Source: Periplaneta americana (taxonomy: Eukaryota > Arthropoda > Insecta > Blattodea > Blattidae). Taken from it: a stretch of DNA of 64,000 nucleotides. The stretch spans positions 13,874,501 through 13,938,500 of the forward strand of contig NC_091123.1 of assembly GCF_040183065.1 (NCBI RefSeq). The letters are read 5' to 3'. The notes beneath the pieces were generated by a model. The model had not been told where the DNA came from and did not search any database. It saw only the letters and a list, made by a program, of their open reading frames with translations. Made by a program: the position numbers and the translations under genes. Below, piece after piece: positions 53,513-64,000 of the stretch. Numbering within the stretch: position 1 is the stretch's first letter; each line of letters opens with the position of its first letter.

Positions 53513-54100
53513 AGTGAATCCCTAAACGGAGTCCATTGCCAATAAAGAGAGAATTTTTAGTCTTTTTAGAGTGAACGGATGAGAGGAACAAGTTCAGCTT
53601 CAGGAAGTTTAGCTGTACTGAATTCTATAGTTATTTACTTGATAGACCTGATTTCATCATCCGCCTTCCAAATATTAGCCCAAAAATGGCCTATTTCAGT
53701 CTCAGTCCAGCGCTCCAAAGGTCAACCCACACTTCTCTTTTGCACGATCGTGTTTTTTTCTTGTATTTACAGCTATTGTTGTTAGGCCTTGAAAGTTAGA
53801 ATTCCCACACAGAAACTTGTTGCTATGGAAACCATTCTTCATAACATAAAACTATACTGAAATAGACCCATTACAGTAGGCCTACACTTGTTACTTAGTT
53901 AACATTACAGTGCAGTTTTGCGAATACTTTGAAATAGGCTAATATTGCTCTAAATTTTGAATGCAAAATATATTGTATTTGCAATTTCAAAAATATGATC
54001 GTGCAAAAAATGTTGTACAATACACGTTTGTGGAGTGCATTAAAAAATCTCGGAAACTGAAAAACGAGCAGAACGAGTTTTTCAAACTTTTCATCGATTT
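53513..54100. other. No gene recognised
   Basis: Short open frames on both strands without known motifs. Confidence 0.35.
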
Positions 54101-54104
54101 TGTA

Positions 54105-54225
54105 AAAGCACTTTACAACCTTGTATCGTGGTTGGTAACGTAATAGTTGCAGAGGAATCCTGGTGGAAGACGTCCTCAAAACATGTTGTGTCCAGTTATT
54201 ACGATAATTTTTAATTTGTTCCAAA
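54105..54225 (-). mobile_element. LINE C-terminus fragment
   Basis: The - strand reads KNYRNNWTQHVLRTSSTRIP and QLLRYQP, related to the NW.EHVLRMP.YRLPR.LLNY motif of the LINE at 36333-36618. About 100 bases only. Confidence 0.5.
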
Positions 54226-54237
54226 ATAGTTGCACTT

Positions 54238-54280
54238 TAGATTAGATTAGATTAGATTAGATTAGATTAGATTAGATTTA
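54238..54280. repeat. (GATTA)n microsatellite
   Basis: About seven ATTAG units, followed by TTTATTTAACCTGG, which looks like the 3' end of a retroelement. Confidence 0.9.
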
Positions 54281-54329
54281 TTTATTTAACCTGGTAGAGA
54301 TAAGGCCGTCAGGCCTTCTCTGCCCCTCT

Positions 54330-54560
54330 ACCAGGGGATAAAATGTTTGTATTGAGTTTCTGATCTAAACGGGTAGCCAGCTGTACGACGCATAAATCTC
54401 ATTTCCGTTGCCGTAATCCCTCTTAATATCCTTTACAAATAGTCCATGTTTCACTGCCGTATGAAAGCGCAGGTCTGGCTAATGTCTTACAAATTCTTAA
54501 TCTGACATTAAATGCAGTAGTGGCTTCAAACAAATATGACTGGAGTTATGAACCGAAGTA
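54330..54560 (-). mobile_element. RTE-like LINE fragment
   Basis: On the - strand a decayed frame gives RPALSYGSETWT followed by DLCVVQLATR with stops, the ..YG.E.W motif that follows the RT domain in RTE-like LINEs. Family B or a relative. Confidence 0.5.
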
Positions 54561-54664
54561 AATCTTTGACATACTAACACAGGTTATGTTTTGCCACAGT
54601 TCTTTGCCCATGTATATTATCTAGTTCTTCTCATAAGTAAGATTGCTTTTTTTAAATTCGGTGT

Positions 54665-56077
54665 AATATTTGAAATATCTTGGAGCAACAGTATAGTAAT
54701 ATACGTTACAAGAGCGGTATGTTGACGTTTTCATGGTCGAGGAAAAGATTGAAAAAGCGAAACGTAGTTGAGCTTTTTTAATTTCCGAGAACATGAAAAC
54801 AAACATACCGCTCGTGTATCGTACATTATTTTGTGCGAAGATCGTTTATTACATACCTGAAAGACGAATTTCTAATTAGTTGCAATGAAATCTTCATGTT
54901 GGTTTCTGTTTAATGACGCCAACTTCGGAACACCAAAATATCTTTCTTCAACATTGTTGCTGTAAAATGTTTTCTGTGTTTATTTTATACTCCAGCAGGC
55001 CGTGATATACGTCTGTCTTTTTTTTCCCCCCCAGTCTATAAATGCGAACTTAAAACAAACGGTAAGGTTATGTAATGATTTATTTTTCATTTTAATATTT
55101 TAACAATATTATTTATATACCATATTGCAGTAATAACATCGGCATCTGGAATCTCGTTGATTTTTTCACGGCTTCCTTAATGTTACTTGTATCAGGAATG
55201 CAATAAGTTTCGTGGAGTAGTAGACTTTACTTAATTTTTGCAAATATTTAAAAACAATAATTAACATTGCAATTTAGGTGAAATTGCAGTGGTAAGTTTC
55301 CAATTTATAATTATTACTGTGTTAAACGTCTCTAAAAATAATATGTTAAAAGCCTAAAGCAGTAAAATGAATGTCGCGCTTAAGCGGTAAGAAGAGGGAA
55401 ATTGTTATGTGTGTTAGGTTGGGAATACTGAATGTGGTATTTCACACTTACCGCGTATTGGTTCTGTGCGGAAAACAAGCAAATACGCACGATCTCGCAC
55501 AAACAAATATAAATGACACTTGGGAGGAAATTAAACGCAGAATAAATATGGGAAATGCCTGTTATTATTCGGTTGAGAAGCTTTTGTTATCTAGTCTACT
55601 GTCAAAAAATCTGAAAGTTAGAATTTATAAAACAGTTATATTACCGGTTGTTCTGCATGGTTGTGAACATAGGTTAAGGGTGTTTGAGAATAAGGTGCTT
55701 AGGAAAATATTAGGGGCTAAGAGGGATGAAGTTACAGGGGAATGGAGAAAGTTAAACAGCGCAGATCTGCACGCATTGTATTCTTCACCTGACATAATTA
55801 GGAACATTAAATCCAGACGTTTGAGATGGGCTGGGCATGTAGCACGTATGGGCGAATCCAGAAATGCATATAGAGTGTTAGTTGGGAGACCGGAGGGAAA
55901 AAGACCTTTGGGGAGGCCAAGACGTAGATGGGAGGATAATATTAAAATGGATTTGAGGGAGGAGGGATATGATGATAGAGACTGGATTAATCTTGCACAG
56001 GATAGGGACCGATGGCGGGCTTAAGTGAGGGCAGCAATGAACCTGCGTGTTCTTTAAAAGCCATTTGTAAGTAAGTA
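54665..56077 (+). mobile_element. LINE family A copy split by the 0.8-kb repeat
   Basis: The first part is 54665-54693 (ATTTGAAATATCTTGGAGCA, AACAGTA). The second starts at 55504 (CAAATATAAATGACACTTGG) and continues to the 3' end at 56077. These abut in intact copies. The C-terminal frame is open to AQDRDRWRA (stop at 56022). A 27-base deletion removes ETWTLTLRE. Confidence 0.87.
54694..55503. mobile_element. 0.8-kb repeat, copy 2, inserted in a LINE
   Basis: Counterpart of 20640-21443. Because LINE sequence borders it on both sides, this copy defines the ends of the unit: AGTAATATACGTTACAAGAG to ATCTCGCACAAA. No clear target duplication or TIR. Confidence 0.78.
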
Positions 56078-56274
56078 AGCAATATTTTAACGATTTTCTC
56101 TACTTGGGTAGGGTAAGTCCGGGATAGATGGCCATAGTTGTTTCAATGCCCATTAATTTCATAATTATGTCTGTGCGTTCTAAAACAAACTCCTGCAAGA
56201 TATTTTTGAAGGAGGTATATTACAGGTGTCCTCTTTTGACTGATGCAATTATAGTTAGCCTAGATACAGCATAT

Positions 56275-57668
56275 GCAGTAAAATTTCGTTACAACGAACT
56301 CCAGTATAACGAAATATTTAGTATTACGAAATTATTTTCTCTCCTCTGCTCCTTAATATTGAAATATTTAAAGTTAACGAATTTCGTTTTTACTAAAAAA
56401 AAAAATCAGTATATAGCGGAATAAAAAATTTCGTTCTCTTAGCGAAAAAGTGTTTTTTACGAAGATTATTTGAAATATAAGATACATTTTTTATAGCAAG
56501 TATGGATATAGTTTATATTATAATAATGGGCTTATTGCAATCGCATAGTGACCACGTGATCATTAAATATCTAGCTTATGTAGTTATGTCTACTAAAAAT
56601 ATAATAGAAAAAATGATTATCATTAGTTTTAATAATTTAACAAAAATATTGGTCTTGTAAACCAAAAATGATGCCGATGTCTGAATTTTGTGTTAGATTT
56701 TTCATGTAGCTGTTCCCTTCTTCTCCCCATTTAGTTTCCTTGTACCAATCACAGCTCATTAATCTCACAACATGGCACATCTTGTCATACGAAGTGCTTC
56801 ATAAAACTTGAATTTCTTATGTCTTTCTTTAAACTTTTTCTCTTCAAATGCAATGCAAGTTCAGTTTTTTTATTTTATTTTATGCTCGACCATGCCGAAA
56901 TGTAGTAATTATACACCTGGTAGTAGCCCTTTAATGCACCTCATTAAAGTACACCTATTCATTAAAGTTCAGATGTTCAGCCAATGACAAGTTACCTTTG
57001 TACCGTTATAAAACCGCAAGTATCGATTATTCTCGGACATGCAATCGAAAAACAATTAGCGAAAAGTCACGGAGGCTGGAAATCCAATACTGTCGCAGAA
57101 GGTTATTTTCTGTTACTATAATAATTAGCGTTAATTGTAAATAATATTCAAATAAATTCAATTTGTCATCTCGTTTTACAATTCTAAATCAATTTCCAGG
57201 TTATATCAGACTAATGTTCATCGTATTCTCTATCAAGGTCAATGACATTCGGCCTCGGAAAAAATCAATACTTTCGCGTCTGCGCACATCTCACAATTCA
57301 GGTCAGTTCGCACATAACCATAACATCACCTAATTTTTAATAATTTCAAGTTAGAAATATGGTCGAGCATAAAAAGTCGTATGAAACTTTCCTATAATGG
57401 TAATTAAGACGCTCGTATGAAAATTATGAAACTCGCTTGCGCTCGTTTCATAAACAAACATACTTGCGTCTTAATTACTACCATTATAGACTCGTTGCAT
57501 AATGTACTATAAGGACATTTTCGAGATCTAAATGCAAAATATGCAGAATTTACAGCATGTCTTTATTTCGTTCAGAAAAATAACTCATTTCGATATAATA
57601 AAATTTCATTATAATGAAATAATTTCGGAGATCTGTAGGATTTCGTTATACTGGTATTTTACTGTACT
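56275..57668. mobile_element. pogo/Tigger-like element with a nested MITE
   Basis: The left end GCAGTAAAATTTCGTTACAA and the right end ACAGTAAAATACCAGTATAA (complement) share CAGTAAAA and repeated CGTTATA..ACGAA motifs (near 56305, 56410, 57590, 57640). This is the style of pogo/Tigger Tc1-mariner relatives. No transposase frame survives. A second element sits inside at about 56878-57376. A hairpin at 57389-57489 pairs CTATAATGGTAATTAAGAC with its near-complement. Confidence 0.6.
56878..57376. mobile_element. Nested MITE, about 500 bp
   Basis: The ends TTTTATGCTCGACCAT and the complement of ATGGTCGAGCATAAAA are exact inverted repeats of 16 bases. No coding capacity. Confidence 0.7.
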
Positions 57669-57787
57669 AAAATTTGACAACAAAATATCTCAACAAGTTT
57701 TGAATTACCGACAGAAAGAGAAGATTAGAAAGACCTTAAAAGCGCCAGTTTAATTTTGTGTGTTGAAACTGACCATCTAGTCTAGAA

Positions 57788-57789
57788 TA

Positions 57790-57823
<34 letters not shown>
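57788..57823. repeat. (GAT)n microsatellite
   Basis: About 11 ATG/GAT units. Confidence 0.93.
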
Positions 57824-57825
<2 letters not shown>

Positions 57826-57836
57826 AAATCGATCTT

Positions 57837-58092
57837 TCTGCCCACACCTGTGGAGTAACGGTTAGAGCGTCTGGCCGCGAAACCAGGTGGCCCGGGTTCG
57901 ATTCCCGGTCGGGGCAAGTTACCTGGTTGAGGTTTTTTCCGGGGTTTTCCCTCAACCTAATATGAGCAAATGCTGGGTAACTTTCGGTGCTGGACCTCGG
58001 ACTCATTTCACCGGCATTACCACCTTCATCTCATTCAGACGCTAAATAACCTAAGATGTTGATAAAGCGTCATAAAATAACCTACTAAAATA
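57837..58092 (+). mobile_element. SINE-1, best preserved copy
   Basis: Head CACACCTGTGGAGTAACGGT, box B GGGTTCGATTCCCGGTCGGG, CAAATGCTGGGTAACTTTCG, and the 3' end CGTCATAAAATAACC with an A-rich tail. The flanking duplication AATCGATCTTTCT / AATCAATCTTTCT is at about 57825-57837 and 58096-58110. Confidence 0.92.
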
Positions 58093-58109
58093 AAAAAAAT
58101 CAATCTTTC

Positions 58110-58818
58110 TAGGCCGGGTTTGAACCCGCGGACCTCGTATTCATTGGCCAGAATAAATCAGTTGGCCAACACAGAACGACAGTAAACTATAAACAGTAGT
58201 TGATTCAGAACTGAATAAAATTGTTGCAGAGACGTAAAACGTAGTACAGCGAGAAGGTGTGTGTCGTCTTGACGACATCGGTGTTTAAATTTGGGACTCC
58301 TCGCGGCCCCAATTATTGGGTGTCGAGGTCCCTCGGTGAGTTTCTCGCTGTAGGCTGTGATCGTCGTCGGCTTCAAATTTGAAGGAGCGGCGAGGTGTGG
58401 CGCACAACAAACACGATAAAACACAAATAACTGTTATTAATCTTGACACACATCGCGACGTGTAATTCGACATTACATTCAAATTAAACGGCAAACAAGG
58501 ACCAAGGCCGACTGACTCACATATTTTGATATTAAAATTCCTCATTGTGTGGATAACGCAAGCATGGAACAGTTCGCAGCCTGGTGTGAACTTCTTGTTT
58601 GTTTGCATTGCGTGATTCAGCACGCTGTGGGATGACTATCATTCTGTTGACTGGATCCTTATTACGTTGTGGACTCGGGATCCATTCCCGACATAGGTAG
58701 TTGATCCAGTGGCGTCATTGAGGGATACAAGGGGGCGATTACCCTCTCCGAGTTTAAAATTTTGAAACATGTAATAATTCGGTAGTACAAATAAATATGG
58801 GAACTGTACCTTTAATTT
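58110..58818. other. No gene recognised
   Basis: A box B-like CCGGGTTTGAACCCGCGG at about 58113 may be a SINE remnant. The open frame at 58285-58623 (- strand) has no known motif. Confidence 0.35.
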
Positions 58819-58819
58819 G

Positions 58820-61245
58820 TTATTACTTACTTACTTACAAATGGCTTTTAAGGAACCCGCAGGTTCATTACCGCCCTCACATAAGCCCGCCATCGGTCCC
58901 TATCCTGTGCAAGATTAATCCATTCTCTATCATCATATCCCACCTACCTCAAATCCATTTAATATTATCCCCCATCTAGTCTCGGCCTCCCCAAAGGTCT
59001 TTTTCCCTCCGGTCTCCCAACTAACACTCTATATGCATTTCTGGATTCGCCCATACGTGCTACACACCCTGCACATCTCAAACGTCTGGATTTAATGTTC
59101 CTAATTATGTCAAGTGAAGAATATAATGCGTGCAGTTCTGTGTTGTGTAACTTTCTCCATTTTCATGTAATTCAGCCCTCTTACCCCCAAATATTTTCCT
59201 AACAACATTATTCTCAAACACCCTTAATCTCTATTCCTCTCTCAGAGTGAGAGTCCAAGTTTCACAACCATACAGAACAACCGGTAATATAACTGTTTTA
59301 TAAATTCTAACTTTCAGATTTTTTGACAGCAGACTAGATGGTAAAAGCTTCTCAACCGAATAATAACACGCATTTCCCGTATTTTTTCTGCGTTTAATTT
59401 CCTCCCGAGTGTCATTTATATTTGTTACTGTTGCTCCAACATATTTGAATTTTTCAACCTCTTCGAAGGATAAATCTCCAATTTTTATGTTTCCATTTTG
59501 TACAATATTCTGGTCACGAGACATAATCATATACTTTGTCTTTTCGGGATTTACTTCCAAATCCATCTCTTTACTTGCTTCAAGTAAAATTCCCGTATTT
59601 TCCCTAATCGTTTGTGGATTTTCTCCTAACATATTCACGTCATCCGCATAGACAAGGAGCTGATGTAACCCGTTCAATTCCAAACCCTGTCTGTTATCCT
59701 GAACTTTCATAATGGCATATTCTAGAGTGAAATTAAAAAGTAAAGGTGATAGTGCATCTCCTTGCTTTAGTCCACAATGAATTGGAAAAGCATCAGATAG
59801 AAATTGCCCTATACGGACTCTGCTGTAAGTTTCACTGAGACACATTTTAATTAATCGAACTACGTAGTTTCTTGGGAATACCAAATTCAATAAGAATATT
59901 ATACAAATCTTCTCTCTTAACCGAGTCATACGCCTTTTTTAAATCTATGAATAAGTGAAATACTTTAACCTTATACTTCCATTTTTTCTCCAATATCTGT
60001 CGAATACAAAAAATCTGATCAATAGTTGATCTATTACGCCTAAAACCACACTGATGATTCCCAATAATTTCATCTACGTAAGGAGTTAATCTTCTCAAAA
60101 GAATATTGGACACAATTTTGTATGACGTCAACAAAAGTAATATTCCTCGAAAGTTACTACAGTTAATCTTGTACCCCTTCTTAAAAATAGGTACAATTAT
60201 GGGCTCCTACCATTGTTCTGGTACAATTTCCTTTTCCCAAATAGCAAGTACAAGTTTATAAATTCCGCTAGGTAATGCGCTTCCACCCTCTTGTATTAAT
60301 TCTGCTAGAATTTCTTCGATACCTGGAGACTTGTAATTTTTCACATTTTCTATCGCAATTTCGACTTCTGAAAGTGAGGGTTCGGGTATAAATGGCTCAG
60401 CAGTTTGTATTTGAATTTCTTCCCGATCATTTCTATCTGGCTTATGTATATTTAGTAGTTGCTCAAAATAGTTTTTCCATCTGTTCAAGATTGAATGAGA
60501 GTCTGCAAGCAAGTCACCATTCTTATCCTTGATCAGTTTACCCTTGCCTGATATCCGTTCTTAAATTCCTTTATACCCTTATATAATCTCGAATGTTTTT
60601 ATTCTTACTATTTGTTTCTAATAATAATCCGTGCCGGTACAGCCCGTGGAGGGCCTAGACCGACCAGCCGGCTGCTAGCCTCACGCCCACATGCCGAAGC
60701 AGAGGTGGACGATCATCCAATCAGAATGGAGGTATCGTGTGGTTAGCACGATGATCCCCCCAGCCGTTATAGCTGGCATTCGCTACCTATCGCAGCTCCC
60801 CAAGTGCATCACGATGTTGGGTGGGCACCGGTCCCATACACTGGCCGAAATTTCATGAGAAAATTTCTTCCCCCATGAGGACTCGAACCAGCGCGCATTC
60901 CGTAACGCGAGTCCTAGGCAGGATGCCTTAGACCACGACGCTACGGCGCGGGACACTATTTGTTTCTACTTCATTCAGTTTTTCCTTCAAGTAACTCTCT
61001 TTTTATTCCTAAGTGTACGACTTGCTTCCCGTCTTTCATTGAAATAATTATCTCTACTCTCCTCAACTGGATTCTGTAAGAATTTCAATTTTGCACGCGT
61101 CTTGATTCCGCAGACCACGGATTGGAAAGCGCTGATTAGCTCATCTTCTACTCATAAATTCTTGGTATCTGTTGCACATCCCATATAACATTTACTTTCA
61201 AAATCCATTTTTGTCATATTCTTCCAACTGTTTCTCAATTACATA
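58820..61245 (-). mobile_element. LINE family A, longest copy, split by SINE-4
   Basis: - strand: the region upstream of the RT at 61245-60969, SINE-4 at 60621-60954, then an RT-proximal linker (60512-60207: ILNRWKNYFEQLLNIHKPD, ENVKNYKSPGIEE). RT fingers and palm at 60134-59231 include [50 protein letters not shown] and [10 protein letters not shown]. The C-terminus is decayed down to the TAAGTAAG tail at 58820. Stops and frameshifts break it near 59850, 60140-60206 and 59200. No endonuclease was recognised. Confidence 0.9.
60621..60954 (-). mobile_element. SINE-4 copy with 14-bp TSD
   Basis: Opposite-strand partner of 11425-11757: box B complement GAGGACTCGAACCAGC, box A complement GCCTTAGACCACGACGC. 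The flanking duplication ACTATTTGTTTCTA is at 60607-60620 and 60955-60968, inside the LINE. Confidence 0.9.
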
Positions 61246-61251
61246 ACATAT

Positions 61252-61935
61252 CTACTTACGTTTCGTGTGGTACATAATTTGCATTTGTAGACACTCGGTA
61301 ATGAGTTTTGGAATAATAATCTGGGGAAATTCCACAGATAGTAACAATATATTTCTATTACAAAAAAGAATAATTAGAATAATAGTAGGTGCCAAATCTA
61401 GGGAATCGTGTAGGACTATTTTCAAAAATTACAAATAATGCCCATGGCTTGTCAGTATATCTTTTCATTAATAATCTTCCTCGTATGTAATCGTGAAAAC
61501 TGTAACTAATTCAACAGTTCATAGCATAAATACACGTCAAAAAAATGACTTTCATACTCCATCGGCAAGTCTATCGTGCTGTCAAAAAGGAGTGCGTTAT
61601 ATGGCAGTAAAAATTTTCAATAGCCTCCCTATCGATATAAAAAGTGAAACTCAGAACATAAAATTATTTAGGGTCAAATTAAAGAAGTTCCTAATTTCTC
61701 ACGCCTTCTATTCTGTAGGTGAATTCATGACATTCAATAATACTTAATGACATTGATACTAAAACTTTGTGTTGTACTAGTAGACTATATTGTAAATCTC
61801 GTCTGTATATATTTCATATAGACTGTGACTATAAATTAAGATTTTATAATAGTATTAAGTTTTTTGACTTGTTCCATATTCTAGCTGTAAGCATGTATGA
61901 ATATCATGGAATGTTAATAAATACAATACAATACA
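61252..61935 (+). mobile_element. Jockey/CR1-like LINE 3' end (family C)
   Basis: Frames in pieces: MSFGIIIWGNSTDSNNIFLL then QKRIIRIIVGAKSRESC. The open stretch 61493-61747 has CQKGVRYMAVKIFNSLPIDI and IKLFRVKLKKFLISHAFYSV. This is the well-known C-terminus (G....NSLP..I......F...LK..L....FY) of Jockey/CR1-type LINEs. A 3' UTR with GACTTGTTCCATATTCTAGC follows, then an (ATACA)n tail. Confidence 0.8.
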
Positions 61936-62528
61936 ATACAAGAACCTCGGACTTTGACATGTCAATATTGAAGGGGATCGGGGAATCGAATTTGTCATAA
62001 TCTGTCAGAAAAATCTGCATACGTTCAGTAAAATATATGCAGTTGGTTTTATTCAGAGCTAATTCTATTTTGGCATACTGCAGAAGTCCAAGCGAAGAGT
62101 CTCTTCTTCCCTCTTTGATAAGCTTCTAAAAATAATGACTCGTGAGATGAGGAATCGTCCTTCACGGACAAACACGCTCACTCAAGCAAACAGACTCTTA
62201 AAGGAGTCTTTGTGCGCGGTCTATTCCACGCGTGGAGTGAGTGGAGTGCTGCTACTGCCGCCACACATGTGGTTCATATTCCCAACATCTGTCGCTCTAT
62301 AAAACTGTTTTGACTGCTAGGTTGGCACACCTGTTTGCAAGACATAAAACACAGTGGCGTCATATGCGAATCCTCCTAACCCCAGTCCTTGTGACGCAAT
62401 ACCCGGAAGTCTGTGATTCAGGCCCTAAACATGGCCATACTGGAAAAAGTTACAAATAAGGATTAGGGTAGGCTGGGGGAATTGCGGTTACTTCAGTAAG
62501 CATCCTAGCAACTTGTAGATTAAATGTT
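61936..62528. other. No gene recognised
   Basis: Open frame 62241-62459 shows no known motif. Nothing repetitive identified. Confidence 0.35.
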
Positions 62529-62529
62529 T

Positions 62530-62776
62530 CAAATAATGAGAGTATGGGCGAATCCAGAAATGCATATACTGTTAGTTGGGAGGTCAGATGGAAAAAGACC
62601 TTTGGGGAGGCCGAGAAGTATTTGGAAGGATAATATTAATATGGATTTAAGGGAGGTGGGATATGATGGTAGAGACTGGATTAATCTTGCTCAGGATAGG
62701 GAACGATGGTGGACTTATATGAGGGTGGCAATGAACCTCCGGGTTCCTTAAAAGCCATTTTTAAGTAAGTAAGTAA
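62530..62776 (+). mobile_element. LINE family A 3' fragment
   Basis: Starts in VARMGESRN (GAGAGTATGGGCGAATCC) and reads [42 protein letters not shown], stop, then TTTTTAAGTAAGTAAGTAA. Confidence 0.87.
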
Positions 62777-62844
62777 TGCTGGTCAAATAAATAAATAATT
62801 AGCATATTTTTCCAATTTGTTTATGTATTTTATATATTTTTTAT

Positions 62845-64000
62845 CTAAAACATTTTGAGAGAAGGGTGAAACGTTTTTATAGTAATAAAGAAGAAACCTA
62901 GATGAAACGTTTTGAGAAGGAAAAAGAAAACAAGGAAGACGTGTAAAACGTTTCGAGAAGGGAAAAAAAAACTAGGAAGACGTGTAAAACGTTTCGAGAA
63001 GGGCAAAGAAAACTAGGAAGACGTCTGAAACGTTTTGTGAAGGGAAAAGAAAACTAGGAACATCTGAAACGTTTTCAGAGGATTGAAAAGAAAACTAGGA
63101 AGTCGTCTGAAATGTTTTTGAAGTGAATAAAAAACTAGCAAGACATCTGAAACGTTTCAGAGGGAAAAAGAAAACTAAGAAGACGTCTGAGACGTTTTTA
63201 GAGGAGGAAAAAGAAAACTAGAGAAACGTTTTGAGAAGGGAAAAGAAAACTAAGAACTCATCTGAAACTTTTTGAGAATGGATAGGGATTTGTATGAAAC
63301 GTTTTGAGAAGGGACCAGAAAACTAGGAAAACGTCTAAAACCTTTTGAGAAGTGGAAATAATACTAGAAAGACGTGTGAAACGTTTTAGAGGAAAAAAAT
63401 AGAACTAGGAAGACGTCTGAAACGTTTTTGGAGGGGAAAAACTATGAAGTCGTCTGAAACGTTTAGAGGGAAAACGAAAACTAGGAAGACGTCTGTGACG
63501 TTATTACACAAGGGAAAAGAAAACTAGGGAAACGTTTTGAAAAGGGGAAGAAAACTAAGGAAGTCATCTGAACTTTTTGAGAAGGAATAAGAATTCGTCT
63601 GAAAAGTTTTGAGAAGGGAACAGAAAACTAGGAAGACCCCTAAACGTTTTCAAAAAGGAAAAGAATACTAGGAAGACTCTGAAGCGATTTTAGATGAAAA
63701 AAGAAAACTAGGAAGACGTCTGAAGCGTTTTTGGAGGGAAAAGAAAACTAGGAAGTCATTTGAAACGTCTTGAGAAGGGAAAATAAAACTAGGAAGTCGT
63801 GTGAAACGTTTTGAGAAGATGGAAAAGAAAACTAGGAAGTCGTCTGAAACTTTTGGTAAGATGGAAAAATACGAATATGTCTGAACCGTTTTGAGAAGAT
63901 GGAGAAATACGAAAACGTCTGAACCGTTTTGAGAAGATGGAAAATAAAACTAGGACGTCTGAAATGTTTTGAGAAGATGGGATAGAAAACTAGGACATCT
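62845..64000. repeat. 41-bp minisatellite, runs off the window
   Basis: The unit is built on ACTAGGAAGACGTCTGAAAC, GTTTTGAGAAGGGAAAAGAA. Starts are 41 bases apart where clean (62971, 63012, 63053). Roughly 28 diverged copies, + strand purine-rich. The array continues past 64000. Confidence 0.9.

Noticed and set aside
55371..55500. Start of the 217-codon ORF as a LINE protein start
   Set aside because: The first 43 codons come from the inserted 0.8-kb repeat. The LINE part begins at 55504, so the fusion is accidental.
1..64000. CRISPR arrays, bacterial operons or recognisable viral genes
   Set aside because: The tandem arrays here are satellites without spacer structure. All coding remnants are eukaryotic transposon or insect genes, and I saw no viral protein signature.

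Overview
This is a eukaryotic nuclear window, almost certainly from an insect. It has split genes with GT-AG introns, AT-rich intergenic DNA and a very heavy load of transposons and satellites. The dominant LINE family and the tRNA-derived SINEs look like those I associate with cockroaches (Blattodea, Periplaneta-like). That species-level guess rests on recognition from memory, not on a search.

Only two host genes can be supported. (1) On the + strand, four exons (13311-13779, 15209-15432, 19328-19481, 25320-25525) join in frame into the N-terminal 351 codons of a Tat-SF1/HTATSF1 (yeast Cus2-like) splicing factor: an acidic N-terminus, three YTD..Y.WD..K..W repeats and the first RRM. Its later exons were not found. 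(2) On the - strand, three exons (38650-38602, 35071-34865, 33438-33137) join in frame into a complete 185-residue secreted C-type lectin that lacks the usual calcium/sugar-binding signatures and ends in a basic tail.

Everything else recognisable is mobile or repetitive. 1-6.4 kb: LINE copies, nested SINEs and a mitochondrial ND5 fragment (NUMT) inside a LINE. 6.4-13 kb: a hAT element with 8-bp target duplication, two MITEs, SINEs and a long fold-back element. 13.3-25.5 kb: the Tat-SF1 exons, with introns holding a nearly intact mariner on the opposite strand, palindromic elements, a hAT MITE and a PIF/Harbinger element with a MADF exon. 25.6-33 kb: another Harbinger-like element, a LINE, a Penelope-like fold-back remnant and small MITEs. 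33-38.7 kb: the lectin gene, whose introns carry two LINE types, a 68-bp minisatellite, trinucleotide DNA and a MITE containing its own tandem array. 39-50 kb: SINEs, an inverted LINE pair, a deleted mariner, a 139-bp tandem array, a piggyBac-like MITE, a long LINE copy with a palindromic tRNA-SINE inside, and an unknown TIR element that also forms the first 411 bases of the window. 50-64 kb: pyrimidine-rich minisatellite, second copies of two elements seen earlier, a pogo-like element with a nested MITE, the longest LINE copy (interrupted by a SINE), a second LINE type, and a 41-bp minisatellite running off the right edge.

Many insertions are dated relative to each other by exact target-site duplications read directly from the sequence. 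No prokaryotic gene system, CRISPR array, genuine tRNA or rRNA gene was found. The most unusual objects are structural: NUMT-in-LINE, tRNA-SINE inside a palindrome, MITEs with internal tandem arrays, and palindromic families present in two copies.
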